From positions 1 to 32,854 of the forward strand of contig CAMLTY010000012.1 of the NCBI GenBank assembly GCA_946486465.1: a stretch of DNA of 32,854 nt, given 5' to 3'. The position numbers were made by a program, and so were the translations under genes. The notes below the pieces were generated by a model. The model worked only from the letters and a program-made list of their open reading frames with translations. It did no database searches and had not been told where the DNA came from. Shown piece after piece: positions 7,320-16,512 of the stretch (positions are counted from its first letter, which is position 1; the number at the start of each line of letters is the position of its first letter). The stretch comes from an uncultured Mycoplasmatota bacterium (lineage in GTDB: Bacteria; Bacillota_I; Bacilli_A; RF39; UBA660).

Positions 7320-8440
7320 TACTCATCACTCCCTTCTAAGAATTGACTACTTAAGGAAGTAAGAAGACTACCTCTTGTAATTAAACCTTGTAAAATACCT
7401 TTAGAATTAACTACAGGAATAGTAGTTGTTTTAGCATTATTTACAACATTTAAAACATCTAAAAGAGAATCAGTTTCTTTAACACTAATAGAGTTTTTAG
7501 ATATATAGTTACTAGCACTTTTCTTTAGATTAGAACTAGGTGATAATTCATCTATAATAATAGAACCTAAATATTTTTTCTTACTATCTACAACCATAAG
7601 GGTATCTACTTTTAGGTTTCTCATTTTAGTAAGACATCTAAACAAAGATAAGTTTTCACGACAAGTTATAGGATTTTTTAACATAATATCTTTTACTTTA
7701 ATAAGTTCAGGGGAAGTCCATATTCTCTTAGGTCCTACAAAGTTACTAACAAACTTATTTTTAGGATGTTTTAAAATATTTTCGGGAGTATCATACTGAA
7801 TAATATGACCTCCATCCATAATACAGATTTTATCAGCTATTTTGATGGCTTCATCCATATCATGAGTAACAAAGACTATTGTCTTTTTAAATTTTTCTTG
7901 AATTCTTACAAGCTCATCTTGTAAGGAGTTTCTAGTCATAGGATCTAATGCTGAAAAAGGTTCATCCATAAGTATTATAGAAGGATCTGTTAAAAAAGCT
8001 CTTGCCACACCAACACGCTGTTGCTGTCCTCCTGATAATTCGGTAGGATATCTATCTAAATAAGATAAATCAAGTCCTACCATATCCATCATTTCTTTAG
8101 TTTTTTTATTGATATCATCATCAGGCATTTTCTTTAATTTAGCGATTAACTCTATATTTTCTCTAATTGTAAGATGAGGAAAAAGCCCTGTCTGTTGTAT
8201 AACATAACCAATATTTCTTCTTAGTTCAATAACATTTTTTTTAGTTATATCTTCTCCATCTATCAAAATATGTCCTTTAGTAGGATTAATTAATCTATTA
8301 ATCATCTTTAAAGTTGTAGTTTTTCCACAACCACTCTCTCCTATTAAACAAACGATATTTCCTGTTTCTATTTTAAACGAAATATTAGAAAGAACAGTAT
8401 TATTTTTATATTTTTTAAAGACATTTTTAAACTCTATCAT
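7319..8440 (-). CDS. Glycine betaine/carnitine/choline ABC transporter ATPase with CBS domains
   Basis: The 373-residue ATPase shows Walker A GESGCGKTT (34-42), Q-loop IQQTGLFPHL, signature LSGGQQQR (135-142), Walker B IILMDEP (155-161) and the switch His in VTHD. Residues after about 250 form a CBS-domain pair (KDIMLKNP; KETDSLLDVLNVV; TIPVVNSKG). In OpuA/OpuC-type importers such a pair tunes activity to ionic strength or ligand. It energises the fused permease encoded next. AAGGGG precedes ATG 8440. The gene starts 12 bases after the MBL hydrolase, so the three genes form one operon. Confidence 0.93.
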   Translation of the reverse strand: MIEFKNVFKKYKNNTVLSNISFKIETGNIVCLIGESGCGKTTTLKMINRLINPTKGHILIDGEDITKKNVIELRRNIGYVIQQTGLFPHLTIRENIELIAKLKKMPDDDINKKTKEMMDMVGLDLSYLDRYPTELSGGQQQRVGVARAFLTDPSIILMDEPFSALDPMTRNSLQDELVRIQEKFKKTIVFVTHDMDEAIKIADKICIMDGGHIIQYDTPENILKHPKNKFVSNFVGPKRIWTSPELIKVKDIMLKNPITCRENLSLFRCLTKMRNLKVDTLMVVDSKKKYLGSIIIDELSPSSNLKKSASNYISKNSISVKETDSLLDVLNVVNNAKTTTIPVVNSKGILQGLITRGSLLTSLSSQFLEGSDE

Positions 8441-8452
8441 GATTTACCCCTT

Positions 8453-9079
8453 TTAATAAAATATTTTACTTTCTATTTCTTTATCTATATTATTAACAAA
8501 GTATTTTGCATCTAACTCATCTCCTACGGCCAGGCCATAATGAATAGGAACAGCATATTTAGGTTTTATGGTATTAGCAAGGTCTACGGCTTCTTCCCTA
8601 GTCATTGTATAAGTCCCACCTACTGGTAAGAAAATAACATCTGCTTTTATCACTTTTAACTCATCTAAGACATCTGTATCTCCTGCAATATAATATGTAA
8701 CATTATTTAAAGTTACAATATAACCAACATAACCTGCATCTTTAGGATGATATTCTTTATCTATGTTATAAGCAGGTACTGTCATAAATGATATGTTATT
8801 TAAGTTATATATATTTTCTGGTTTTACTTCTAAAGTCTTGTAATTACTATCTAACTTTTCTATGACACTGGATGGTCCAATTATAATAGTTTTTTCATTT
8901 ACCAAATTATTTATAGAATCTAAATCAAAATGGTCCCAATGTGAATGGGTTATAAAAATATAATCGGCATTATTTATTTTTTCTTTAATATTATATGGGT
9001 CAAAATAAATAGTTAAGCCATCACTAATCTTAATACTACTCTGGCAATTTATAGAAATATTATTTAAATCTTTTAACAT
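8453..9079 (-). CDS. MBL-fold metal-dependent hydrolase
   Basis: The 208-residue protein has the two-metal signature THSHWDH (44-50), His 111, AGDTD (Asp 134) and the last ligand PIHYG (His 180). It resembles the small UPF0173-like hydrolases of the metallo-beta-lactamase fold. The substrate is unknown. It is the first gene of the operon with the quaternary-amine transporter. A role in processing an imported compound is possible but is only inferred from position. GAGGAAGTG precedes the start, and a TATAAT lies on minus at about 9104-9109. Unlike the copy at 1490 it is intact. Confidence 0.87.
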   Translation of the reverse strand: MLKDLNNISINCQSSIKISDGLTIYFDPYNIKEKINNADYIFITHSHWDHFDLDSINNLVNEKTIIIGPSSVIEKLDSNYKTLEVKPENIYNLNNISFMTVPAYNIDKEYHPKDAGYVGYIVTLNNVTYYIAGDTDVLDELKVIKADVIFLPVGGTYTMTREEAVDLANTIKPKYAVPIHYGLAVGDELDAKYFVNNIDKEIESKIFY

Positions 9080-9179
9080 TTTTTCACTTCCTCTACCTTC
9101 TTAATTATATCAAGTTCTATAAATATTTGGAATAAAAGTTTTAAAAAAGTCCATATTAAAATTGAAAGGAATGATTTAT

Positions 9180-9620
9180 ATGGATGAAAGTTTAGAAATC
9201 GTTAATCATATTTATAAAGACAGTGAAATGGCTATTTCTACTTTAACTAAGTTAAGTAATACTTTAGAGAAAAAGGATAACAAGATTAAAGATACTGTTG
9301 AAGATATCATTAAAGGATATGAGAGGTACTTTAAAGATGCTAAAAAGATATTAAATAAGAATAATTGTAAGAAAGACAAAAATGGTATTGTTTCTAAAGT
9401 TATGGCTAATATTGGTATTGATAAAGAAGTTAAAGATGATAATAGTGACTCTGCCATGGCTGATATGCTTATTAAAGGTGTATCTATGGGTAGTATTGAT
9501 TTAGAGAAGAAGTTAGCGAAGTATAAAGATAAAGAAATAGATGATAAAGTCTTAGAACTTGCTAATCGTTTTAAAGATTTTCAAGATGATATTATTAAAA
9601 AATTAAAAGAATATTTGTAA
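9180..9620 (+). CDS. Unrecognised all-helical protein
   Basis: The 146-residue, Lys- and Asp-rich protein appears entirely helical, with heptad-like stretches and no membrane segment. The start is ATG 9180 because AAAGGAATG lies correctly before it. An earlier in-frame ATG at 9162 has no such site. The layout, with helices at both ends and a variable acidic middle (KEVKDDNSDS), resembles ferritin-like DUF2383-type bundles, but I see no metal ligands that would prove this. It is divergent from the MBL-transporter operon and is terminated by a hairpin shared with the next gene. Confidence 0.7.
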   Translation: MDESLEIVNHIYKDSEMAISTLTKLSNTLEKKDNKIKDTVEDIIKGYERYFKDAKKILNKNNCKKDKNGIVSKVMANIGIDKEVKDDNSDSAMADMLIKGVSMGSIDLEKKLAKYKDKEIDDKVLELANRFKDFQDDIIKKLKEYL

Positions 9621-9625
9621 AAGAA

Positions 9626-9653
9626 AACTACTGAGCATTTAAGTTCAGTAGTT
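9626..9653. terminator. Bidirectional terminator
   Basis: AACTACTGA (9626-9634) pairs with TCAGTAGTT (9645-9653). It overlaps the stop codon of the minus-strand gene at 9652. Confidence 0.75.
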
Positions 9654-10350
9654 ATTTTAAAGCCTTTTTTAGAAGATGAGGTGTTTCTTCTCCTATTTCT
9701 CCACCAATATTAGAATATTTATCAGTAAGAATAATATCGCCTTGTTCTATTAAGTCTCCCGTACTATCAAAGTAAATTGTATTACTGGCAGGATCTACAA
9801 TAGTATCACCACATTTAGCATAAGCATGGTAATGTCCTCCTACAAAGATATTAGGTACATAACTTACAATAGCATCATACTCTTCATTTTCTCTAACAAA
9901 CTCTAAAGTTCTATCAAAACACTCACCAGCTAGTTTTTTATTAAAAATGTATGATGATTTAGTATCTTTAAAATATTCACTTGCTTTTCCTAATCTAATA
10001 GTTCCAACCGTTGTTTCTAATATCATTTTATCTTTATCATTAGTTACTTTATTTATAAGTGGAACATCTTCTAATTTAATTAAAGGATTAGATGATAAAG
10101 CTTCATAAATACACTCATTTAATAAAGCTTGTTGGTTACAATTTTTTTGCTTTAATACTAGCTTTATATCATCTTTTTGATATTTAGATAATTCTACATA
10201 GTTATAAATAAAGGTATCTGCCCAACTAGATAATTCTTTATATGGTAGCTTATAATGTATGGCAAGATGCTTAAAATACATCAATACTTGCTCTACCACC
10301 CTTTTATCAGCCTTTCTCATTACTTCTTCTTTAAATTCATAATCACCCAT
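9652..10350 (-). CDS. Transglutaminase-like / papain-fold protein
   Basis: The 232-residue protein has a helical N-terminal half. The C-terminal half has a plausible Cys-His-Asp arrangement: Cys 144 (GECFDRT), His 173 or 175 (GGHYHAYAK) and Asp 186 (VDPASN). This spacing is typical of transglutaminase-like and papain-fold enzymes; the family assignment is inferred from this pattern alone. There is no signal peptide, so it should be cytoplasmic. AAGGGGATGAGG precedes ATG 10350. The gene at 24261 encodes a second small protein with the same Cys-His-Asp layout. Substrate and reaction (crosslinking or proteolysis) are unknown. Confidence 0.6.
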   Translation of the reverse strand: MGDYEFKEEVMRKADKRVVEQVLMYFKHLAIHYKLPYKELSSWADTFIYNYVELSKYQKDDIKLVLKQKNCNQQALLNECIYEALSSNPLIKLEDVPLINKVTNDKDKMILETTVGTIRLGKASEYFKDTKSSYIFNKKLAGECFDRTLEFVRENEEYDAIVSYVPNIFVGGHYHAYAKCGDTIVDPASNTIYFDSTGDLIEQGDIILTDKYSNIGGEIGEETPHLLKKALK

Positions 10351-10393
10351 AACCTCATCCCCTTTTGATGGCTACATTATATCATATTTTTAC

Positions 10394-10419
10394 AAAAAAA
10401 GAAAGTCCTAGTTGGACTT
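10394..10419 (-). terminator. Terminator of galE
   Basis: On minus, AAGTCC and GGACTT (10414-10419 and 10403-10408) pair around a 5-base loop and run into T residues (A run at 10394-10400). Confidence 0.8.
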
Positions 10420-11412
10420 ATTGTTAAGTATAAAGTTATAAGAGTCTCTACACATATCTTCTATACCATATTCTGCTTTAAATCCTAGTTCTTTATAAGC
10501 TTTAGTAGGATCTGCGTAACATGCTGCTATATCACCAGGACGTCTATCTACTATTTTATATGGTACTTCAACATTATTTACTTTTTCAAAAGTATTAACT
10601 AAATCTAGGACACTATAGCCTGTTCCTGTTCCTAAGTTATAATACTCTATTCCTTTAAAGTTGACACTCTTCTCTAATGCTTTTAAATGTCCTTTAGCAA
10701 GATCAACTACGTGGATATAGTCTCTTACCCCTGTACCATCATGAGTTTCATAATCATTTCCAAAGACACTTAAAATTGGTAATTCTTTATTAGCAACTCT
10801 AACAATATATGGCATTAAATTATTTGGTATACCATTAGGTTTTTCTCCTATTAAGCCACTCTTATGGGCTCCTATTGGATTAAAATATCTAAGTACAATT
10901 ATAGATAAATCTTTATCGGCTTTAGAAACATCAGCAAGGATTCTTTCTATCATCAATTTAGTTGTACCATAGGGGTTTGTTGTAGATAGTGGAAAATCTT
11001 CTTTAATTGGTAATTCTTTAGGGCTACCATAGACAGTAGCACTTGATGAAAAGACAAAATTATGACAATTTTCTTCTTTCATAACTTCTAATAATGTAAG
11101 AGTTGAATCTAAATTATTACGATAATACTTCAATGGCTCACTAACTGATTCACCTACTGCTTTGTATCCTGCAAAATGGATAACGGCATCTATTTTATTT
11201 TCTTTAAATACAACACTAACTTTTTCTTTATCACAGGCATCAATCTCATAAAATTTAGGTTTTTTGGAAGTTATTTCTTCTATTCTTTCCAAAACATCAA
11301 TACTAGAATTAGATAAGTTATCTATAATAACAACTTCATAGTCTTCATTTAATAGTTCTACACAGGTATGACTTCCAATAAAACCTAGACCTCCTGTCAC
11401 TAATATCTTCAT
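10408..11412 (-). CDS. galE: UDP-glucose 4-epimerase
   Basis: The 334-residue protein is full length for GalE. It has the NAD-binding GGLGFIG (7-13), the catalytic Ser region SSSATVYG (122-129) and the YxxxK pair Tyr 148/Lys 152 in NPYGTTK. The GalE-specific ARRPGD-like segment reads [13 protein letters not shown]. It interconverts UDP-glucose and UDP-galactose in the cytoplasm for galactose use and cell-surface glycans. A GAGGAGG site precedes ATG 11412. No other Leloir genes are adjacent, which favours a role in supplying UDP-galactose over catabolism. Confidence 0.96.
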   Translation of the reverse strand: MKILVTGGLGFIGSHTCVELLNEDYEVVIIDNLSNSSIDVLERIEEITSKKPKFYEIDACDKEKVSVVFKENKIDAVIHFAGYKAVGESVSEPLKYYRNNLDSTLTLLEVMKEENCHNFVFSSSATVYGSPKELPIKEDFPLSTTNPYGTTKLMIERILADVSKADKDLSIIVLRYFNPIGAHKSGLIGEKPNGIPNNLMPYIVRVANKELPILSVFGNDYETHDGTGVRDYIHVVDLAKGHLKALEKSVNFKGIEYYNLGTGTGYSVLDLVNTFEKVNNVEVPYKIVDRRPGDIAACYADPTKAYKELGFKAEYGIEDMCRDSYNFILNNKSN

Positions 11413-11484
11413 TTTATCATCCTCCTCATATATTTATGATATCACACATATAATGATATAGAAAAGAAAATTTACAAAATTCAC

Positions 11485-11513
11485 TTGACGAAGTGAGAAA
11501 ACAGTGATAATAT
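11485..11513 (+). promoter_or_regulatory. Promoter of the tRNA-Arg/tRNA-Pro unit
   Basis: TTGACG (11485-11490), a 17-base spacer and TAATAT (11508-11513). The overlapping GATAAT at 11506 is an alternative -10. Confidence 0.7.
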
Positions 11514-11545
11514 AGTATCAGTTTTAAAGAAAGACCTATGTAGCT

Positions 11546-11622
<77 letters not shown>

Positions 11623-11628
11623 TATTAT

Positions 11629-11705
11629 CGGGAAGTGGCTCAACTTGGTAGAGCACTTGGTTTGGGACCAAGGGGTTGCAGGTTCAAATCCTGTCTTCCC
11701 GACCA
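11629..11705 (+). tRNA. tRNA-Pro (TGG)
   Basis: Acceptor CGGGAAG pairs with CTTCCCG. Anticodon stem CTTGG/CCAAG closes the loop TTTGGGA with anticodon TGG. T stem GCAGG/CCTGT has loop TTCAAAT. CCA is encoded. It lies six bases after tRNA-Arg in the same transcript. Confidence 0.97.
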
Positions 11706-11716
11706 GTTAGATTATT

Positions 11717-11739
11717 AACTCTCTATATGAGAGTTTTTT
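11717..11739 (+). terminator. Terminator of the tRNA pair
   Basis: AACTCTC (11717-11723) pairs with GAGAGTT (11729-11735). A T run follows to 11739. Confidence 0.9.
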
Positions 11740-11761
11740 GTTCATATAAATACATATAAAA

Positions 11762-11786
11762 ATAGGTGTCAATAATAAGCACCTAT
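11762..11786 (-). terminator. Terminator of the Sir2 gene
   Basis: ATAGGTG (11762-11768) pairs with CACCTAT (11780-11786). On minus it runs into a T-rich tract, and the Sir2 stop codon lies in the stem. Confidence 0.75.
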
Positions 11787-12502
11787 ATTTTTAATTGTTT
11801 AAAAACATCACCAATTCTTTTATGTACAACTAAATCTGCTATACCATCATAATTTGTTTCATCGTTATTAATAATAACTAAATATTTTCCCTTAAAATAC
11901 CTAACAAAACTACTAGCAGGATAAACTGTTAAAGAAGTCCCAGCAACTATTAATAACTCTGCTTTACTAATCTCATCAATTGCTTTTTCTACTACTTCAT
12001 CATCGAGTGCTTCTTCATATAAAACTACCTTTGGTTTAATAATTCCCTCACATTCACATTTAGGAATGCCTTTACTATTAAATACATAGGGAGCATCATA
12101 CTGTTTACCACATTTAAGACAATAGTTTTTATAAATAGTACCATGCAACTCTAAAACATTACTACTACCAGATTTTTGATGTAGGCCATCAATATTCTGA
12201 GTAATAATTGCTTTTAATTTACCAGTTTTTTCTAATTTAGTTAAATATTCATGACATACATTTGGTAAAATGTTTAAGGCATTCATTTTATCTTTATAGA
12301 ATTTATAAAACTCTTCCGTATTATTTATAAAAAAGCTGTGGCTTAAAATTTCTTCTGGAGGATACTTATACTTCATATTATAAAGTCCATCTTTACTTCT
12401 AAAATCTTTTAGGCCACTTTCTGTTGAAACACCAGCCCCACCAAAAAATACAATATCATTACATTCATCAATCATCTTTTGTAATCTACTAATATCATCC
12501 AT
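11783..12502 (-). CDS. NAD-dependent protein deacylase, Sir2 family
   Basis: The 239-residue sirtuin has GGAGVSTESG (21-30), the DFR of the flexible loop (33-35), TQNIDGLH (101-108), the catalytic His 120 in LHGT, and a zinc site Cys 128, 131, 149 and 151. It removes acyl groups from lysines using NAD. ATG 12502 is chosen because AGGAGG lies just before it. An in-frame ATG at 12547 would add 15 residues with no family similarity and bury that site. It appears to be a single-gene unit, and its target proteins are not evident from context. Confidence 0.95.
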   Translation of the reverse strand: MDDISRLQKMIDECNDIVFFGGAGVSTESGLKDFRSKDGLYNMKYKYPPEEILSHSFFINNTEEFYKFYKDKMNALNILPNVCHEYLTKLEKTGKLKAIITQNIDGLHQKSGSSNVLELHGTIYKNYCLKCGKQYDAPYVFNSKGIPKCECEGIIKPKVVLYEEALDDEVVEKAIDEISKAELLIVAGTSLTVYPASSFVRYFKGKYLVIINNDETNYDGIADLVVHKRIGDVFKQLKI

Positions 12503-12653
12503 AAAATAAAACCTCCTAAAATGTAAAGTTTCTAACAAATATTGCAATCAACTAAGAACTCTTCAATACAAAACTAGCACATCTATCATAATAAAATCAA
12601 GAAATACTGTAAATATTTATATAGTAACTCAAATAATAAAGTTTTTTACATAT

Positions 12654-12682
12654 AAAAAAGACTTTATTAGCATAAGTCTTTT
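12654..12682 (-). terminator. Terminator of the LysM-GH18 gene
   Basis: AAAAGACTT (12656-12664) pairs with AAGTCTTTT (12674-12682), with an A run at 12654-12659 (T run on minus). The remaining bases from 12503 to 12653 hold only the Sir2 upstream region, with no gene. Confidence 0.85.
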
Positions 12683-12689
12683 CCCTTTT

Positions 12690-13811
12690 TTATCCTTTCT
12701 CTACTTGAAAATTACTATTTAAAACAGCATACATCCCTGGAAAATAATTCATAACTGTCCAAATACTAATTCCTCCTAAATTATATTTAGTAACAAGGTC
12801 TAACTTTGCTTTTATACTTCTAGCATCTTCAAACCAAACTATATGTAAGGCTCCACTTTCATCTTTATAATAAAAATATGGAGCTTTCGCTACTGGGTCA
12901 AACTGTATCTCTACTCCTTTTTCTACAGCAAGAGCGATAGCATTAGTATTAGAAATTGATTTAGCAGGTCTTCCTGGTTCATAAGGTAAGGTCCAGTCAT
13001 ATCCATAGTTAGGTATACCCATTAGTATTTTCTTACTTGGTATAGCAGTGACGGCATATTGTATTACTCTTTCTACTTGATTTAAAGGGGCAACAGACAT
13101 AGGTGGTCCATAGGTATACCCCCATTCATAAGTCATTATGATTACATGATCAGCAAGTCTTCCATGATTAGCATAATCATGGGCTTCATATAAAGTTCCT
13201 GTCTGATTTTCTCTTACTTTAGGTGCTAAAGCTGTTGTTACAATAAATTCTTCTTCATGAAGCCTAGTTACTACTTTTTCTAGGAAATCATTATATAACT
13301 CTTTATCCATAGGATATACATATTCAAAGTCAATATCAACTCCTGCATAGCCTTTATTTCTTAGAGTTGTTATTAAATTAGAAATTAATCTATCTTGTAC
13401 TTCTTCATTAGATAAAATAGTATGGGCAAGATCACTATCAAATCTACCAGTAGAGCCTATATTAGTCATTACAAGCATAGGTAGTGTATTATTATCTTTC
13501 GCTGCTCTTATCGCTCTACTATCACTTATTGGTGTTAAGTTACCACTAGGTGTTACATGATAACTAAAGATACTTAAAAATGTCAAACTAGGTAGTGTTA
13601 AAGCAAGAGTTGTATCACTAATAGTTGGATAAGCATAACCATTTACTAAAATACTTGGTAATACTTCACTAGGTATTACTAAAGCTTGACCTATCATTAA
13701 ACGATTTACATTAGATAGTCCATTTAAATCAGTTATTTCTCTTACTGGAACTTTAAACTTTCTAGCAATACCGTAAAGGGTATCACCTCTTTGTACTGTA
13801 TATATAGTCAA
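12690..13811 (-). CDS. LysM and GH18 domain glycosidase, YaaH/SleL-like
   Basis: One LysM repeat (residues 2-47, YTVQRGDTLYGIA to GQALVIP) is followed by a glycoside hydrolase family 18 barrel. Its catalytic segment GVDIDFE (157-163) puts the acid Glu at 163. This layout matches the YaaH/SleL N-acetylglucosaminidases that cut spore cortex or cell-wall peptidoglycan; those usually have two LysM repeats, here only one. There is no signal peptide, as in the spore-associated proteins. The start is TTG 13811, with AAGGAG seven bases upstream and no ATG alternative. The neighbouring YitT gene fits a Bacilli background. Whether the host sporulates cannot be told from this window. Confidence 0.88.
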   Translation of the reverse strand: MTIYTVQRGDTLYGIARKFKVPVREITDLNGLSNVNRLMIGQALVIPSEVLPSILVNGYAYPTISDTTLALTLPSLTFLSIFSYHVTPSGNLTPISDSRAIRAAKDNNTLPMLVMTNIGSTGRFDSDLAHTILSNEEVQDRLISNLITTLRNKGYAGVDIDFEYVYPMDKELYNDFLEKVVTRLHEEEFIVTTALAPKVRENQTGTLYEAHDYANHGRLADHVIIMTYEWGYTYGPPMSVAPLNQVERVIQYAVTAIPSKKILMGIPNYGYDWTLPYEPGRPAKSISNTNAIALAVEKGVEIQFDPVAKAPYFYYKDESGALHIVWFEDARSIKAKLDLVTKYNLGGISIWTVMNYFPGMYAVLNSNFQVEKG

Positions 13812-13856
13812 AGTATCACTCCTTACACTTTAACTATATGTTTTTACTTATAAAGA

Positions 13857-14750
13857 TTATACTTCTTTTATTCTTGTAGTACTTTTCTTAGTTTTATATT
13901 TTTTAGTAGACTTTATGTGATTACCTATAATATCAGAAACATCTAATATAGTTATAAAAGCACTCTCATCCATTTCATTAGCAATCTTTTTAAGTTCAAA
14001 TACTTCTATTCTTGTTAAGACACAATACATTACTTCTTTTTCTCCTGATAAAAGACCACTACCATTTATTTTAGTTACAGTTCTACCAAGTCTTTTATAT
14101 ATCTCATTAGCCATATCTGTACCTTTCTCAGTTACAATTAAAGCGGCTTTCGCTTGTTCTAATCCTTCTGAGACAAGATCTATTACTTTATAAGTTATAA
14201 AGTAAGTTAAAACTGAATAAAGGGCTCTATCTATTCCGAATGTTAAAGCGGCAATACTATAAATAATAAAGTTAAAAATCATTACAATTTGCCCTACAGA
14301 AAGTGATGTTTTTTTACTTATAACAAGAGCGACTGATTCTGTTCCATCAACACATGCTCCAAGTCTAATAACTAATCCTACTCCTATTCCTAGTAAAACT
14401 CCTCCAAAGATAGTCGCTAATAATATTTCATCTGTAACTTCATGGAATGATTCAAAGAAACTAAGAGAAAGTGAAAAAGTTAGCATACTAATAATTGTTC
14501 TTAGTAAGAAACTTTTACCTAAATTACGATAACCTATATAAATAAAAGGAATGTTAATAAGGATAACTAGTAAACTCATTGGTATAGAGAACACTTTAGA
14601 AATGATTATAGAAATACCTGTAACTCCCCCATCTAAAATATTATTAGGTATTAAAAACGTATCAAGAGAATATGCTGCTAGCATTGCTCCTAAAATAATT
14701 AAAATATAAGATAAAATTGTTTTTAAACGATTATTTTTTATTTTTACCAT
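13857..14750 (-). CDS. YitT family membrane protein (DUF161 with C-terminal DUF2179)
   Basis: The 297-residue protein has about five or six hydrophobic helices in the first 200 residues, including GAMLAAYSLDTFLIPNNI and DGGVTGISII, typical of YitT proteins. A cytoplasmic DUF2179 domain follows (VTEKGTDMANEIY to FITILDVSDIIGNH). The family is common in Firmicutes and its transport function is unproven. ATG 14750 is used because GGAGG sits correctly before it; the ATG at 14765 would overlap that site. It is followed by the LysM-GH18 gene with a gap of about 45 bases, so co-transcription is possible. Confidence 0.9.
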   Translation of the reverse strand: MVKIKNNRLKTILSYILIILGAMLAAYSLDTFLIPNNILDGGVTGISIIISKVFSIPMSLLVILINIPFIYIGYRNLGKSFLLRTIISMLTFSLSLSFFESFHEVTDEILLATIFGGVLLGIGVGLVIRLGACVDGTESVALVISKKTSLSVGQIVMIFNFIIYSIAALTFGIDRALYSVLTYFITYKVIDLVSEGLEQAKAALIVTEKGTDMANEIYKRLGRTVTKINGSGLLSGEKEVMYCVLTRIEVFELKKIANEMDESAFITILDVSDIIGNHIKSTKKYKTKKSTTRIKEV

Positions 14751-14815
14751 ACATATAACCTCCATCTATATTATACAGGAAAAAGTTAATTTTTTTGTAA
14801 TTTTATGTAAATTAT

Positions 14816-14824
14816 TGGTATAAT
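14816..14824 (+). promoter_or_regulatory. Extended -10 promoter of the GNAT gene
   Basis: TGGTATAAT forms an extended -10. The transcription start would be near 14831, and the GGAGGAAG ribosome site follows. Confidence 0.6.
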
Positions 14825-14856
14825 TGCTTTAGAAAAGATAAATTTGGAGGAAGATT

Positions 14857-15273
14857 ATGGATAATTTAGTTATTAGAAAATATGTTAATGAAGATTTTAA
14901 TGAAGTTATAAAATTATTAAAAAAGCATTTTAATATCAGTGATAATATTAAATCTATAGATGATAGTCTTAATAGTTTTGGTATAGTCGCTACTACTGAT
15001 AAAAAAATAGTTGGTTATCTTAGAATTGATAAATTATATAATCCTTTTAAGAAATGTTATTACTATTTTCTTTCTTATGTTTGTGTTGATAGTATTTATC
15101 AAAATATGAGTATTGGTACTAAAATGTTAGAGTTTGTCTTTAATTATGCAAAGAATGATAGTATTAGTTATATAGAATTAACTTCTAGATCTTCTAGGGA
15201 AGCGGCAAATCACTTATATTTAAAGAATGGTTTTGTTATTAGAGATACTAATGTATTTAGAAAAGATATTTAA
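14857..15273 (+). CDS. GNAT family N-acetyltransferase
   Basis: The 138-residue protein has the GNAT core. Strand 4 is YFLSYVCVDSIYQN. The acetyl-CoA loop reads QNMSIGTKML, a weak version of Q/R-x-x-G-x-G/A. The C-terminal SREAANHLYLKNGF is the usual motif B. It would transfer an acetyl group from acetyl-CoA to an amine on an unknown small molecule or protein. GGAGGAAG precedes the ATG. It is a single gene with its own extended -10 promoter. Confidence 0.85.
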   Translation: MDNLVIRKYVNEDFNEVIKLLKKHFNISDNIKSIDDSLNSFGIVATTDKKIVGYLRIDKLYNPFKKCYYYFLSYVCVDSIYQNMSIGTKMLEFVFNYAKNDSISYIELTSRSSREAANHLYLKNGFVIRDTNVFRKDI

Positions 15274-15300
15274 AAATAGTCTTGACTATTCAAAGACTAT
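15272..15300. terminator. Terminator between convergent genes
   Basis: ATAGTCTT (15276-15283) pairs with AAGACTAT (15293-15300). The T run is on the minus strand, so it mainly serves the gene at 15308. It may also stop the GNAT transcript. Confidence 0.75.
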
Positions 15301-15307
15301 CTAGTAA

Positions 15308-15853
15308 TTATTTATTAATAAATTTTAATAAACTTTTAAAGTTAGAAATTATATATTTCTGTACATCTTCACTATATGAAACGAGGTCATACTCTCTAAA
15401 CTCATTAACTACATGTTCAATTGTCATTCCCATATTTTGTCCTTTTTCTGTAGGCCTTTTCAGTTTATGACCATTTTCTTCTATTACTTGCAATAGACCT
15501 ATTTCTATTAACCAATTACACATTTCAGTAACTTTTAGTTTTTCCATATTTTCGTTTGTTCTTAATGCATTAATCTTTTGTACTACTTTTGTAATCGCTA
15601 AATTTCCAGTATATTCATATTTGTTAAGTTCTTCTAGAGTTAAACTAAATGGAATTTTTTTAACTTTATTTTTATTAACTCCACCATTTGCAATTACTTC
15701 TTTTAAAATGTCATTAACATAGAATAGACACCTAGATATTTTTACATTATTTATCATATCATTACTTGGAGTAATTTCTCCTGTTAAAGGATTAATACCA
15801 TTAGCCATTTTTTCAATATATCCTTGAGCATGCTTTAATAATTCTAGATTCAT
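15308..15853 (-). CDS. Unrecognised conserved protein with ANGINPLTGE motif
   Basis: The 181-residue soluble protein starts at ATG 15853 after AAGGAGATGG. A distinctive N-terminal run (IEKMANGINPLTGE, then NNVKISRCLFYVNDIL) looks conserved in Firmicutes proteins, but I cannot attach a family or function. The C-terminal half (TEMCNWLIEIGLLQVI, RPTEKGQNMG) reads like a winged-helix module, which would suggest nucleic-acid binding. That is inference only. It is a single gene ending at the terminator shared with the GNAT gene. Confidence 0.75.
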   Translation of the reverse strand: MNLELLKHAQGYIEKMANGINPLTGEITPSNDMINNVKISRCLFYVNDILKEVIANGGVNKNKVKKIPFSLTLEELNKYEYTGNLAITKVVQKINALRTNENMEKLKVTEMCNWLIEIGLLQVIEENGHKLKRPTEKGQNMGMTIEHVVNEFREYDLVSYSEDVQKYIISNFKSLLKFINK

Positions 15854-15938
15854 TTAAGCCATCTCCTTTTTGTGCATATTATAATACAATTATGTCAAAA
15901 AGTCTATAATAACCTATTTTGTTTACTCATATAATAGT

Positions 15939-16481
15939 TTATTGCTCACTATGCTTTCCTACTAAATTTGCTGGATATATTTCAAACAATCCTATAGAAC
16001 TAACGGTTAATTCAATAGGAATAAAGCTTTGTTCTAGTTCTTTTTTTATTTTAATTATTTTATCGTAATCCTTATCGACATGAATAGTTATATGAAACTC
16101 AAAACTATTAGGATTATATTTTTCAACAGGTAGAATATTATATACCCTTTCTTGTAATTTTTTTAGTTCCCTATTTTCTCTAATTTTAAAATACAATACA
16201 TAACTATTTTCTCTGCCATTCATTACTTCTATACTGCTAACAGTTATTTTAAAGCTATTAAATTTTATATTTGATAACCTTTTTAATATAAAGTCATTTT
16301 CTTCTATATTCCAAGCAGATAAAGTAAAATGATAAGGTAATGTATCTATAGATATTCTATTATCTATATTTTTTATATATGGTACTTTACATAATGGTTC
16401 TGTTACATTCTTTATAACATTATCTATTTTATTTAAATCTTCTGTATTAAAAAGTGATATTAAAGTTATTCTATCGTTCAT
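15939..16481 (-). CDS. 2H phosphoesterase (2'-5' RNA ligase-like)
   Basis: The 180-residue protein has the two H-x-T/S motifs that define the 2H phosphoesterases: HFTLS at 51-55 and HITIH at 130-134. They are about 79 residues apart in a pseudo-symmetric fold. The family cleaves or ligates 2',5' or cyclic phosphodiesters in RNA or nucleotides; the substrate here is not predictable. AAAGGAATAATAAT precedes ATG 16481. It lies just outside the repeat-bounded segment that begins at 16541. Confidence 0.85.
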   Translation of the reverse strand: MNDRITLISLFNTEDLNKIDNVIKNVTEPLCKVPYIKNIDNRISIDTLPYHFTLSAWNIEENDFILKRLSNIKFNSFKITVSSIEVMNGRENSYVLYFKIRENRELKKLQERVYNILPVEKYNPNSFEFHITIHVDKDYDKIIKIKKELEQSFIPIELTVSSIGLFEIYPANLVGKHSEQ

Positions 16482-16512
16482 ATTATTATTCCTTTCAATA
16501 AATTCTTATAAT

